The notes beneath the pieces were generated by a model. The model was not told where the DNA came from. It ran no database searches and worked only from the letters and a program-made list of their open reading frames with translations. A stretch of 64,000 nt of DNA from Embiotoca jacksoni (Eukaryota > Chordata > Actinopteri > Embiotocidae): positions 616,252-680,251 of the forward strand of contig JAKOON010000067.1 in NCBI GenBank assembly GCA_022577435.1, written 5' to 3'. Positions 46,701 to 59,757 of this stretch are shown one piece after another; position 1 is the first letter of the stretch; every line of letters begins with the position of its first letter. The translations under genes were made by a program, and so were the position numbers.

Positions 46701-46954
46701 GGGGGGAGAGAGAGAGAGAGAGAGGGGAGACAGAGAGAGAGTGATAGAGGATTGTGTTTTTTTTGTGGTTTTTCTTCCTTCTTGCCCGGACCCCTCCATC
46801 CCCTCCATCCCCTCCGGTCGTCTACGATGCTATTCTCAGCTGGATCCTCCGCTCCAGTCGCGTCTGCGTTCGCGTCCGAGCAGTGAACTTTTTTTTTTTT
46901 CCTCTTCTTCTTCTTCTTCTTCTTCTTCTTGTCGACCACATCGTTTTGAAACGG
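46701..46954 (+). other. Possible noncoding first exon of raftlin
   Basis: CpG-containing sequence (46800-46890) followed by a CTT array (46902-46931) ends at a good donor, ACGG before gtaagt (46955). The orientation and position, 13.9 kb before the raftlin coding exon, would suit a 5' UTR exon, since that coding exon begins with a splice acceptor. The start is not determinable and the link is inferred. Confidence 0.3.
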
Positions 46955-47361
46955 GTAAGTTTGACCTATTATTTTGGGGGTTTTTTGGTTATGTTTTATA
47001 TGTGGCGGGCTCCTCTTGCATGTGCATGACTGTGTGATTCCCCCTCCTCGACCCCCCCCCCCCCACCACCACCACCACCACCACCTCCCCCCCCCCCCCA
47101 GAGACGCGTCACCGTGCCGGACAGCCGCCGCTGTGAAACTTGGGACTTGCACGCTCGTGGTGCCACAAACAAGTTTTAGATGTTTGGTTTTTTTCCAGAG
47201 CGACAAAACATGCTCGAAACATCTGGTTGGTTTTTTTGGGACTGGTGTGTACACAGAAATGTTCAGAGATGTCTTCCTCCGGATCCGATCACAGACCCTG
47301 AGGTGTGTTGTTGTTGTGTGATTGGTGAGCTACTGTACTGTCAGGAAGTGCGTCGCCCCCA

Positions 47362-47396
<35 letters not shown>

Positions 47397-47469
47397 ACTC
47401 AGCCTCTGTCTCTTAACATGTGGATGTTTACATGCCAAGACTATGTGCTCCCATACATGAGTTCACCAG

Positions 47470-47472
<3 letters not shown>

Positions 47473-47559
<87 letters not shown>
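47473..47559. repeat. (GT)n microsatellite
   Basis: About 43 GT units. Two more GT arrays lie nearby at 47366-47395 and 47702-47762. Confidence 0.95.
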
Positions 47560-47566
<7 letters not shown>

Positions 47567-47701
47567 AGGAGGTTTAAAGGGAAAAACAAGTTGAGGGATG
47601 GCAGGAGGTGAAGGGAGGGTGGGAGGGGGGAGATGTCAGGCAAGGAGGAAGAGGAGGGCATGAGAGAGGAAAAGCCAAGGGGGGAGGCGAAGAGGGGGAG
47701 A

Positions 47702-47716
47702 TGTGTGTGTGTGTGT

Positions 47717-47762
<46 letters not shown>
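47702..47762. repeat. (GT)n microsatellite
   Basis: About 30 GT units with one GG interruption. Confidence 0.93.
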
Positions 47763-47769
<7 letters not shown>

Positions 47770-47903
47770 AAGAAAGTGAGTGAGTGAGCTCAATCCCACT
47801 GAACTGCTGTTAATTAGTTCCAGCTGGTGGGTTGTGGAGCATCGGCTGCGTTAACTCTACAGTGTTGGTGGGTCAGGAGTTCTCTGTCTCAGTCTGATTG
47901 TCT

Positions 47904-47905
<2 letters not shown>

Positions 47906-47955
<50 letters not shown>
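47906..47955. repeat. (CA)n microsatellite
   Basis: About 25 CA units. Confidence 0.95.
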
Positions 47956-47956
<1 letters not shown>

Positions 47957-48164
47957 TTGTACTTCAATCGTTGGGAGGACCCTCGCTGCCATTGTGCATC
48001 CCTCTCACCAACACAACTACACGCCCAACGGCAGCTTTAACCCCGAACTAAACCCGAACCCAAAACGAACCTGAAGTCTTTCCCCTCAAACGTCCTTTAG
48101 AGGTCGACAACACCGGCCAAAACGTCCTCACAAGAAGGGTTTCAAACTCAAATTTATCCGTACG

Positions 48165-48705
48165 AATCATAGACTGGAGATAAAAGTTGGCCGTAGCTTC
48201 TGAGTCTCAAAAGTGAGGCCTTAAGCTGCAATACCACTGAGTGCCACTAGAGGTCGGCTCCAAAAAGCCTCCGGCTCCATAGACTCCCATTCAACTTCTC
48301 TCATCAAATCCAAAGTGAATAAAATGTGTCCATCAGTTATCTCGGTGTTGTTAGCTAAAGTCACTCCTTCTTATTAGTTTTCTGGAGGTCCATCTGAAAA
48401 TAATCCCTCATTCATTAGAAAAGAAGATTCAAGAAGACCTGTTTTTGGGGGCGTGTCTGTTTGATTGACAGGCCTGTGGTGCAGTCAGGTTACAGCTATC
48501 AGTGGGCGGGACGTAGTATCGTCAGGTTTCCTATCAGATCAGTCAGATCCACCGCTGGCTCCTCCCCCAGCTCGTCCAAATATGGTCACTTCCTGCTACC
48601 GAACTAGCAAAGATGGCGACGACCAAAATCCGAACTTGAGGGTTCACAACATTCACAAACCAACGGGTGACGTCACTGCTGGTCGATGCTTGGTACAAAT
48701 TCAGT
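48165..48705 (+). repeat. Interspersed repeat family 1, copy C
   Basis: The most complete plus-oriented copy. Block order: 'cactagaggtcggctcc', 'gactcccattcaacttctc', 'ggaggtccatctgaaaata', 'gtctgtttgattgacagg', 'gtccaaatatggtcacttcc', 'gcaaagatggcgacgac'. The last block contains an AAGATGGCG motif. Confidence 0.88.
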
Positions 48706-49749
48706 AAGATATGTTACACACACACAAAACAACAACAAAAAATACCCACACAATGACAGAAAATACACACAAAAAAGCAACGCACACGGAAAGAGCCACA
48801 TGCTCTGTGTCAAGTGTTTACATCAAAGAGTCAATGTGCTGCATACGTAACATGCATAATGATCATATGCAGATGTGGTGCACATGTGGGCATGCATACA
48901 TGCAGCACATGGACATGACATGAGCACATAAACACATAAACACTATAAACACACACACACACGGTTCTCCACAGAAACCCCATCTGGTCGCCTCTCACTC
49001 TGACCACTCGGCTGTTGGAAATGTGGAAGTGATTGCGGTTTTTCTGAGCTTCGGTTCGCCACAATGTCACGTTGAAAAATGAATCATTACTCGGGAGAAA
49101 AAAACAAAAGGTGAAACAACCATTGTGTAAAGAGTTCATTCAACTGTGAGAAAACAACACGGTTTCATCTCATTTCATTTCGGCCTCCGATTACATAGAT
49201 TGCACTGAATGAGACAACCTTTTTAAAGGTTACTGCTTTGTAAATAATGACTTTATTAATGATTGACTGTAACCGTTTGCTAGTTTATACCATTGATAAG
49301 AACAATTTATGGTTGTCAGGTTGTGAAAAATCTCACTTTCTTGAATAATGATGGACATTTCAAGCAAAAAAATTCGCATCGATAATTGCTCGTAACTGAT
49401 CAATTATTAATAACGCCCCCGCCCCCCTTCTCCCCACCTCTGGCGGTAACTCGGCCTCAACGGATGCCATCCGACCTCTAAAAGATAAATCTGATGAGCA
49501 GCGTGTTTTTATCTTCATCTTCAAGATGAAGGTCGCCGTTTGCGTTGCACGTCCAACTTCAAACTCGCTTCGTCTGGTCAGTGATTATTGATCAGACCAT
49601 CTGCTCGCTGCTTCGCTCTAATGGTCGTGCACAGCTGTGCCAGACTGATGATCTGCTAGCTTCCCCTTGTAGCGTTCGACTGCATCTCATCTTCATTTAC
49701 GTGTTGAAGGACTTCCAGCCTGTTAACAGCGTCTTCTTCTGCTCCTTGT

Positions 49750-49860
49750 GTTGTTTAATTGGTGTCTAGCAAACAGCTTTCAGGCGCATTACCGCCACCT
49801 TCTGACGGGAGTAACGCATTACAACCAGGCGCCGGTAAAAACAGGCGAAATAAGGAAAGA
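49750..49860 (-). repeat. LINE/SINE-like fragment, inverted copy of 18410-18520
   Basis: 'attaccgccaccttctgacg' and 'gtaacgcattacaac' followed by 'cggtaaaaacaggcgaaat' are the reverse complement of blocks at 18420-18500. This block is common in fish genomes, but I cannot name the family. Confidence 0.65.
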
Positions 49861-51261
49861 ATACAGTCGCGTTTACCAATCGATTTTGTTTATATTTTAA
49901 TGACTACTCGAATATTTATAAATCACAATCTCTCCTGAGGCTGGTAGCTTCTCGCGTGACATTTACTGTGCGTTTCCCTGCTGGCTGTCTTAAAATCATT
50001 CCTCGTATCCATACTTTTCCTCATTCGGTGTCTGAATTTAATATCAAGCTTCAGCAGTCTGAGTTCGACACATCATGCGAGCGTCCTCCAAAGTTATTGT
50101 ATAGTTGCAGGAACAAATCCCCTCTTTGTGCTGCTCTGACAGGATTTCCTCTTTGAGCTGCAGAGGAACGGGAGATACATAAAGAATGAAGTGGAAAACA
50201 CTCGTTTGATGAAGTAAAAACCAGCGTGGAGAAGAAGATTCATTAGTTAGAAATAACTTCCTTTTAACTTTCACAACTTGAGGCAAACAAGCTTTTAAAA
50301 ATGCTTTGTTAACATTTAGGATGGTAAATAATTGACTAACCTTTAGTGGCCGGTATATTAGAAAGTGTCATGACTTTTTATCAATGACTTTAATAACATT
50401 TGTTCTGCTGAATTGATGTTTTTTTTTTCGTTTCCAAAAGTCAGATTCATTAACCTTCATTGATGACTTACTAACATTTATAACTGCAGATTGATGACCT
50501 TTATTAATGATTTAATATCATTAGCTGCAGATTTGTCAAGCCTTGGGCAAATAAAATTCAATCTAACAGTGAACTGCTGGAGGTGAGTGAGAAATATTTT
50601 GTAATTTGTTGTGAACTAACCCTTTAAAAATGAACACACGGTTGCAGCCGTGTTTTTCTCGTGTCCTTCCTGTCAGCCATTAGTTTCCGTGTTTTTTTTT
50701 CTGAAGCTGTGTTGATTTTCTTTTTGCTCCAGTCTTTTTAGCAAACATGTATTTTAATCAACTTGCGTTCGCTATCTGATCCGGGTGCACAGTGAATCCC
50801 CCCGCGGGGTGTGAAATTTGATTAAGGTAATTGGCAAGTGTTGGCTGGTGTAAAGCTCCTCTCCACTCCGTATGTATCGTCTAACACCCACAGACAGACG
50901 CAACAATTTACCAGAAACAGTTTGCACTCAGAGATATTTAAGGTACGTCTAATTGAAAGGGTGGTTATTTTTTACATCATCCCCCATTTCATTCTCTCCT
51001 CATTTCATGCTGCGCTCGTTTGACGCCAGACAGAAACTCCAAACGAGCTTCAGATTCGGGATGTGGGGAGAAATATTTATATATGGATATTTGTTTCCAA
51101 AGTAAAATGCCGGAAGGTGATTTCTACTCTTAAGAAGAAAAAAAAAAGCAAGGATGGTGCAAGAATAAGATAATGACAGCTCACAAGTCTTTGGTTGACA
51201 AAAATATCCATGTTTTTGAGATACTCGGTCCTTAATTACAAGTAGAACTTTATGGTTTGGT

Positions 51262-51760
51262 CATAGACTGTATATATAAAAGTGGACGTAGCTTCCGGGT
51301 CTAAAATATGAAGCCAACGTGGAAGTGCCTTAAACTGCAATACCACCGAGGACCACTAGAGGTTCGCCCAGAAAAGCCATCGACCATAGACTCCCATTCA
51401 ATTTCTATCAGGAAATTCGAAGTCAATACATTTTTGCCACGAAGTATTTTGGTGTTAGTTTGGTGTTGTTAGCTTGTCTCGCGGTCCATCTGAAACTAAT
51501 CCGTCAAAATTCAAAAATCGGTGTATTTGGGGGCCGTGTCTGTTTGATTGACAGGCATGTGGTGCAGTGGGCGGGACACAGTGTTCAATCAGATCGAGTC
51601 AGATCCACCGTTAGCTTCTCACCTAGCTCGTCCAAATACGGTCACTTCCTGCTCCGAACTAGGAAGATGGCGCCGGACAAAAAGTCAAACTTGAAGCTTC
51701 ATGACGGCAGTTCACCAACCAGCGGGGGACGTCGCTGTTTGGGTGTCATGTGTTGAATTG
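51262..51760 (+). repeat. Interspersed repeat family 1, copy D
   Basis: Begins with 'gtggacgtagcttccgggtc', then the 'accactagaggttc' block, 'gactcccattcaatttc', 'gtctgtttgattgacagg' and 'ggaagatggcgccggac'. Same order as copy C. Confidence 0.87.
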
Positions 51761-52721
51761 TCAGAATCTAAACTCTGAGCAGTAAACATGGCTGAATGAC
51801 TAACTTTACTGTTCTCCTGACAGCGTGTCATCTTGATTGCAGCCTCTGCTGCACATCTTTTCTCTCTGAAATGTTTAGTTACAAGATTTTGGGCAACGAT
51901 TATTTTTGCTCCACTCCGCTGGAAGGTGACAGCGATCACGCTTTCGAAGATCCAAAGTTATTCAAGCCTCTGGCTCTGCCCTCGACCCGAGACCGGCATA
52001 TTAGGAACGAATCCTTCAGGCAAGATGGGAAAAAAACAAAAACCACACAAGAGCCTGCATTCAGCCAGTTGTGTAGCAGCCAACCAAAGAAAAAGAAAAC
52101 AACCCCCTCTTGATATTTCTATAAGGCACATTGACTCCTGTTGTAATGGGTGGTCAAGAACATTGCAGCAGTATTGATTGGGTAATGTCCAACACGAACA
52201 TGTCGATAGGGTGTCTGAAAATCTAAGAACCTGGCTTCGGCTGGCTTTAATAAAAAAATAAAAAAACCGAAGAATTTTCTATTTATATCCAGGTTGTTTC
52301 TTTTTTCTTCTCTTCGCTTTTGAAATGACAAACAATCCCGTTTTTCTTTGACTGCAGCTCCCCGTTAAGGTGAGATCATGGTTTTTTTTTCCCGGTTTTT
52401 TCGCCGGTGAGAAAATGCTCAAATCCCAGCGTAGATAGATTACACATCGCAAATCAAAACTCATGACTGTCAGGCGTTTCGCGGAGAAGGCGAGCGGGAG
52501 GTCGTGGAGTGTTTGCTCCTGCACACGGAGGAGAGGAAACCGGGGAGTCGGTCCGGGTGATGAAGAGGGATGAGAGCTTATGGCGACCAGAGAAAAGAGA
52601 AGAAAGAGAGGAAACTGACAATGAAAGGCGAGAGGGGTTTCAGAAAGATCGGTGCCTATTCTTCTCCTGAGGAGGGAATAGTCATAGAGGAGTTGGTTCC
52701 CATGGCAATGGCGCCCTTGAT

Positions 52722-52759
<38 letters not shown>
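52722..52759. repeat. (GT)n microsatellite
   Basis: About 19 GT units. Confidence 0.93.
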
Positions 52760-52760
<1 letters not shown>

Positions 52761-53164
52761 AGGACCGTACGCGGGGCCTTGAGGCTGAGGAGACGAGGTT
52801 GGCCGAGGCCTGCAGTGAACCGCGGAGACGCTCGTGAGCCTTGAAATCTCAGACAGTATTGTTTATTGGTCCTGTTTCTCTCCGCCTCACTCATCACCCT
52901 TCATCTTCTTTCCCTTTTCTTTTTCTTTTTTTTTTCTTTTCTATTTCACGCTCGGCATTATGTGTCGTCCTTGGACATTCACAGCAAATATAACAAATTC
53001 GGCGAGTTAAAAAAAGCAATTCCACCTCTCGCACTCCCGTGTCCTCTTTATTTAGAGCGCGTGGAGGTTTTAGATGTGGAGATGTCTCAAGTTTAAAGCT
53101 TTTTCTGCAGTTTAATTACCTTGTTTTACATTGACTTGTTAGTTGAATTTTTCTTTTACTGGTG

Positions 53165-53560
53165 TGCAGTACCGTCTGCACCATGAAGACTGGCGTAGTC
53201 TCCGGGTCAATGCCAATGCGGATGTGCCTCCAAGTGCAGTACCACTGAGGACCACTAGGGGCTGACTTTAATAGATTACAATTCAAAAAGCTTCAACTTC
53301 AGTAAATATTGAATAAAAGTAATTAATTTTTTTTTTTTTTTTTTTTTTTAAGTTATTAATGTGTCATTCACTAAATGTCCTCCTTCTGATCAGTTTTCTG
53401 GTGGTCCTGAACATAATTCTAGCATTAATTAACATAATTTGATTGACATGGGCGGGGCATAGCGTCCACTGGTTCTCATGTCAGCTCCACCCTTCGCTCC
53501 TCCCCCACCTCGTCCAAATATGGTCGCTTCTGGCTCCAAAAACCGAAGATGGCAGCGGTC
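53165..53560 (+). repeat. Interspersed repeat family 1, copy E
   Basis: Diverged copy: 'taccactgaggaccactag', 'ctgatcagttttctggtgg', 'ttgattgacatgggcgggg', 'gtccaaatatggtcgcttc' and 'gaagatggcagcgg'. A T run (53325-53350) has been inserted or expanded in its middle. Confidence 0.83.
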
Positions 53561-53614
53561 ATTCCTTTTGTTATTTCTGTTATAAATAAAAAAAAAACAA
53601 TGATTTGCCACCAA

Positions 53615-54110
53615 CTACTACACACCCCATGCAGATTTGCCAGCACAGCAGGGCAGGCACTTCCATCGTCGTACCATCCATCCAGCCCTTTCTTTTTCCA
53701 CTTCCCTCATCCTGGGACATCCCGAGGTGTCCTCAGGCCAGATGAGGTCTATAATCCCTCCTGTGTATTCGGGGTCTACCACGGCGTCTCCCTCCATCCT
53801 AATCCTAAACCTCTCCATGTGAAGTAGTAGCGGCCTTATCCTTCCCTTATCTCTGAGGCTGAGCCCGGCCAGCCGGTGTAGGAGACTCATTTTTAAACAT
53901 GATCTCCTCCTTTCGGGTCACAATCAAGAGCTCGTGTCCATAGGTGACAGTCAGAACAAAGGTTAACCGGTAAACTTAAAGCCTCGCCTTTTTCGATTTA
54001 GCTCCCTCTTCACCAAAACGGTCCGCCGCCGCAAATCAGCCTGTCAATCATCCTACCCTCAAGACCCCGACATGCTTAAACTCCTCCACTTGGGGCATCC
54101 GTTCATCGTA
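53615..54110 (-). pseudogene. Degraded LINE (non-LTR retrotransposon) ORF2 3' end
   Basis: On the minus strand, translations in shifting frames give VTYGHELLIVTRKE, then SLLHRLAGLSLRDK, then a segment with DAVVDPEYTGGIIDLIWPED. These match the C-terminal part of the reverse-transcriptase ORF of fish LINEs, whose typical wording is TYGHEL and RRVAGLSLRD. Upstream (about 54070-54110) a piece reading PQVEEFKHVGVL fits the same ORF. Several stops and frameshifts make it inactive. The exact family is not determined. Confidence 0.75.
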
Positions 54111-57100
54111 TCATCCATAACAGTCTCTAAAGTTCCCCTTTTTTTTTTTTTAAGCATTTAGTCCTCTCTTTCTTCTTTAAACATCTGAACTAACTACAAT
54201 CCCTTTGATTCGTCCATGAACTCTCCTCCTCTGTCAGGCTGTGATCTTTTACCCATAATGGTTGTGGAACCCAAAAGTTTGATCTCTTTATGTGTAAAAT
54301 ATGTAACGGGAACTTTTCCTCCGAACTTAAAAGCGCTTCTTCAAAGCAGCTGCCTGTTCAGATATAAAGTCTACTGGATCTTGAAGAAAAGCATTGGCGT
54401 TTCATTTTTCTCTCTTTCCTTTCCTCTCCTCATAATCGTCAAGAACGATAACCGAAGATTTTCAGCATTGTATTGCTTTAAATCAGTTTTAAAACAGGGC
54501 TGCAGTGAAAGGTATCTACGCTGTAACTAAACTCCGCCTGCGTTGACGTGCGCGTCCGTTTTCCCGCGCGGCCGTCGTCTTTTCTCTCGTTTGCCGATTT
54601 CTTAACTTCGACAAGTTATTTCTGTAATCGTCGTACGAGATCAGAGAAATCTGATTTTCCCTGCGGTGGAATTTTTTTTTTTTTTTTCTAATTGGCTTTT
54701 TTACGAGTGCGCATGTGCCTGACAAAAGACTGCAGACGGGGGAAATTACTGCAGATAGAAGCTGCACAGAGCGACGCATTTTCCATTTAAAATAAGCCGT
54801 CTTCAAAAGTTGTAAAAGTTGTTTTACTGGCAAACGTTTCCGTGAAGCTTTGTTCTGTCTGTCTCTTAATGGCACTTTTGTCGACTCCGACAGAGACACG
54901 GGGAAATAACTATCAGGGAGACGCCTGTTCTGCACATTTAAAACCACCGAGTTATGCATCCAGAACTACAGAAGAACGTACACACGAACCGCGTTACTGC
55001 AGTTTATGTTGCTGACGTCACCGCATTTCTCCGGGTAACCTGACATCTGCCCTTCTTGAAAGCGCCGAGTCATCACTGAAGGTCACCGCATTAACATCCC
55101 GCCTCAGCGTCCGTTGGCACTTCTTTCTCTTTTCTTTCCTCGGTTCTCCCACTTAGTTGAGGATTCATGGTGGGGAGGGAGGGAGGGAGGAAGGAAGGGA
55201 GGAAGGGGGATTTCCAACTGTACAGTGTGAACATTTTTTTTTTTTTGCCTGAAGCAGCAGAAGCTCAGAGGACACGTTTGACTCAAGGCCGTTGGACAAA
55301 TCACCAACGTGTCCTGTGACCTTTTTCCTCATAATAGGCTGTTTGTAAGCGTCTGGTTCCCCCAAAAAAAACAACTCCTGCGAGCGGTTTTCTGTTTTTG
55401 TCAACTCGCTGGTTTGAGATCTGATTAGATTCAGGCAACAGGTTCTTTTCACAGCTAATAGGTTTAGTTCGGCCGGACTGTGAAGCATCGGCCGGTTTTC
55501 GTTCAGCTCAATTAGACCGGTGTCAATCAAAACCAAAACAACCGGCTCCACTGAAGGAGGATTTGTGGTTTCGGTTGCAGGTCACCTCTGCTTCATTTGG
55601 TGTTTTGATTTGAGGTGTGAAGGTGATGCAGGACTGTGAGAATTGAATTTGAGCACGATTTAAATAAAACTGCTGATGGTGAACCGTTACAAAAGCAGTT
55701 TCCGAAGGCGTAGGCTGCACGCGACGGTTGGTTAATGTGGTAACCACGCCGACACCTGCGCCTGCCAGCACACGAGCGAAGGGGTTTTCCCCTCGATACA
55801 CCGGAGACCAGAAGTGAGTTGAGCTTGTGTCCTGCTTTGACATTTAAAAAGTCAACGAAACGTGACGGACCGCGGCACCTTTTTCTATCTGTATTATTTT
55901 AGTATTATACTTTACTTTATTTTAGTAACATACGAGGGCCAGTGGCAGTCTGGACTGAAAATGCACATAATGGAGTCTTTCCACGTGACTTCAAGGTTAC
56001 AGCTCTTTGTTTGTAAAAGAAAAAACCCGAAGCTGCAAATACAAACGTGGCATTTAATAAAATATAACAATATATCACCTTTTTTTTCTTTGTTTGTGCC
56101 AAACTGCAAGTACGAAACACTCCTAAAAGTACTTGGCTGCACCACATTCTATTTTATTTTAATCTTCTGCATGTTTGTGTGCCGCTGAAAGCCTCTCGGC
56201 GTACGTATGTACGATGTGCATCCACCAATGTAGGCGCATGAGGATTTTTAATGACGTGCCGTAAAAATACCAGTGAAAACTTTGCACATTTGATTTAAGA
56301 CCAGATTTTTGTTGGTCAAAGCACCAAAAAAAAGTCTGGTGAGTAACGGACCAACTGATCCACACTAACCTTCCCATGTTTCTGGACTTCTGGCGTATTT
56401 TTTCCTTCAGACGAACCAACTACGAGCTTCTCAGGAAAACGTAAACAACACTTTGAAGCATTTGAACCAACAACAGCTGCTTTTTTTTGTTTTCCTGCGA
56501 GGTCGGCCTCGTCCTTTTCATTGTCGTGATGGTCTCTCTCCGACCACTTTGCCTCGTAGCTCTTTGACAGCGCTGCGATGGTGCTGGACCGGCGGCGGCC
56601 GTCAGCGTAACACCAGCCCGGCTCTCCACTTTACTTGTCAGATTAAAAGGATCAAAAAGTCAGAATGAGTCGTGGGGGCCGAGGGCAGATAAAAGGGGTG
56701 GAGAGCAGGCTTAAAAAGGGAGACTACATGGAGAAGAACACAAGAACACAGTGTCCTAATTAATGTCTTCCTCCATTAATCCACTCCGAAGCTTCCCATG
56801 CTGCTGGGTTTGATCTCCGCAGCGCTACTATCAAAGCCTTGTAACGCCGTCCTGTAATGTGGGGAAGATCTCCGTCAGACAGCATTAAGTCCTGCCGTTA
56901 ATACCACGATTGTCTGTAAGCTGGCGATGGAGGTTTTTATTTGTATTTTTTTTCTTCTTTTTGTACGATCATCTTCCACACTGATGTACAATTTCCTAAT
57001 TAGAGCCGCAGCGTGATTCAAAGCTCCACATGTCAATGTTTTCACATCAACAGTGAGTCAAACGACTACGTAAGCTGATGGCGGTCGCTCGGACAGATAA

Positions 57101-57224
57101 AAGATGAAAGTCTGCTGCTCTTAAAGGATTCTGTGTTTTATTAATCCTGTTTTAGCTCATTGTTTACTGGTTCTGGTGTGAAAGCAAACGTATCATGAAG
57201 TTAGATGTTATAAAAGTTACAAAA

Positions 57225-57290
57225 AAAAAAAACAACCTCAGGAGCTGGTGGAGACCAAAACAGAGCTAAAAAGGTGTTAAATATACTCAC
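57225..57290. repeat. Short fragment related to repeat copy F
   Basis: 'cctcaggagctggtggagac' followed by 'aaaacagagctaaaaagg' resembles the left end of the repeat at 62518. Confidence 0.55.
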
Positions 57291-57889
57291 ATTTCTCATT
57301 TGTACCTTTAAGCAACGCCCGTGTCCTCTTGGTGTGCAATTAAGCAGCCGTTTTCTTAAGATTATGGCCACAACAACTTTATTAGGTGACAGCATGTCAG
57401 TCGATTTCTCCTGCCCCCAAAGTGTCTGAAACATCCATTAATTCAGCTTTAACGAGGCACCGAGAGCAAAGGAAGCAAAGCGAACCTCGGACCTCGTCGA
57501 CCGACAGCTAGAAGAACGAAGCTGTTGTCTTATCGCATTCAGCACAACACCGAAGTGCTGCGGGTCGTTTCGGTCGTGAGGGGCCAAAAAGCTAAGTGCA
57601 TCTCATCTACAACAAAGCATCTAAACATCAATCTCGGTTTATGAAGGGAGGGGGGATAGGGGGGGTGTCTCATTGAATAAAACCTCAAAATGTCATTAGC
57701 AGGAGACACAAAAACACAGAACAAAATGGGGCAAGAGGATCGTTGCTAATTCAGCGAAAAGGGGAAATCGATGGCGCCCCTCTCTTCCTGTTTTTCATTT
57801 CCTCCACCGCTACCCGGCCGACTCCCTGCCCGTCAAACCAAAAAGAAGCGGGGCGCGTAGAGGAGACTGCCCTAACTCCCACCTCGGAG

Positions 57890-57919
57890 GAGGAGGAGGA
57901 GGAGGAGGAGGAGGAGGAA
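57890..57919. repeat. (GGA)n trinucleotide repeat
   Basis: About 10 GGA units. Confidence 0.9.
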
Positions 57920-59104
57920 GGTTCGAGGCCTAAAATCATAAACATCTCTCGTTTCCTGTCAGTTCGACTCTAAAAATACTCGCCTCGCATCGACTCCTCT
58001 CCGAGCTACGCAAATAATAAAAAAAACAACCTCCTTTTATTTTCTTTTTCCCACCTCATCCACTTTGTTTTCCTTTCAACCCCCCTCCCCCACCCACCCT
58101 CGCCCCCTCCTTTTCCTCCCCGTCCTATTGTTCTGACTACCTCTTCTCCATCTCATGTAGACTACAAGCCTTCTTCTTCCTTCTGTCTCTCCAGGGTTAC
58201 GGCAAAGAAATGAAAAAAAAAAAGCTATTTACAAGTAACCGTAGGCAACAGTCGAAATCCAAGACTTTTTTCCTTTTTCTTTTGACGGCAGCCGTCGTTT
58301 GGTGAACCGCAGCGCCGTGTTTCCACGTCCTGAGTGACAATTTAAAGGGAAGGACTTTTTAAGGACTTTGAGGACGGTGTTGGATGTTTAAACGTCTCAT
58401 CTCCGAGACGTCCAAAACCGCTTCCAGAGGTCCTTCGAACGCACCAACCGAGAGGCTCGCCTGCGTTTTCCAGGCACTTAATCAGGAGTCCAATCAGCCC
58501 GCCGGTTCGTTTGAGAGACGAGGCTCGTGGAGATACGATTGTGACACACGTCGGGATTCATAAAAGCGGCCAACAAAGACGTCCGTGTCGGCGCCACCGG
58601 GAACATCCGGCGTTCTCTGACAGCCGTAATGAATCTCCCGCTTCATCGCTCACTCTTTTCTCTCTTCCCCGACTCCCCCGGTCCTACGCTGATCACCTCC
58701 CACTTTTTGTTCTATTCAACGGACTCTTAATTGCGCGCTCCTTTTCTCTCTGCGGACTCTACTTGCCATGCATTACTCCCCCCCCCCCCTCCCCCCCGTC
58801 CTCTTTTCAGAAGAACAATCTCCAACCCAGCCACCCCCCACTTCCTCTTTCTGCCTTGATTGATTCTCACCTTTTCCATTCTTGCCGTTCACCTCATTAT
58901 CAGAGCGTCCCCGTCTGCTCGTTTCCTATTTCGCCTCCCACTCCTTCCTACATCCGACCCCCCCCCCCCCCCCCCTCCCGGTCCTCCCCCCCACCACACT
59001 TCCTGTCCTATAGTCGGCCGGCTGGGATTCTGCCGAGGCCTAGACTGGAGAATAATAGAGTAATAGAGAGAGTTGCTCATCAGACGAGGTGGAGGCCGTC
59101 CATC

Positions 59105-59145
59105 TGTCCGTCCGTCCGTCCGTCCGTCCGTCCATCCGTCCATCC
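59105..59145. repeat. (GTCC)n tetranucleotide repeat
   Basis: About 10 GTCC units with late ATCC variants. Confidence 0.93.
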
Positions 59146-59470
59146 TTGAGTTTAATCAGTGGACACAATAGGATGTCACCTGCTGCCAGATGCTGCCAGA
59201 TGCTGCCACCGCAGCGCTGTCACAAACCATTTGGGGCTTCGGCATCGTCCACCTCTTTAAGGCCCCTCCTCTCCCTCCGTGGCTGTCTTCGGTAATTCCG
59301 TCTCCGTGGGAACGAGGCAGCGGGAACCCCGTGGAAAAATCCAGCTCATTCAGTTGCATGTTTCTTTTTAACATTTATTTCCAGATGATTATCAGACATG
59401 TTCTCACTTATTGGTTTTCCTTCTAAAATCCCAGTGTGTGTTTGAATGTTTGCTTTCGTGTGAGTGTGTG

Positions 59471-59757
59471 TGTCCACATGTCTCTGTGTGTGTGTCTACA
59501 TGTCTCTGTGTGTGTGTGTGTGTGTCTACATGTCTCTGTGTGTGTGTCTACATGTCTCTGTGTATGTCTACATGTCTCTGTGTGTGTGTGTGTGTGTGTC
59601 TGTCTACATGTCTCTGTGTATGTCTACATGTCTCTGTGTGTGTGTGTGTGTGTGTCTACATGTCTCTGTGTGTGTGTCTACATGTCTCTGTGTATGTCTA
59701 CATGTCTCTGTGTGCGTCTACATGTCTCTGTGTGTGTCTACATGTCTCTGTGTGTAC
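59471..59757. repeat. Minisatellite of CTACATGTCTCTGTG plus variable GT spacer
   Basis: Twelve copies of 'acatgtctctgtg', each followed by a GT stretch of different length. Higher-order blocks appear: long spacer, short spacer and TATG-spacer units recur in a pattern. It is open in all three forward frames without being coding. Confidence 0.93.
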
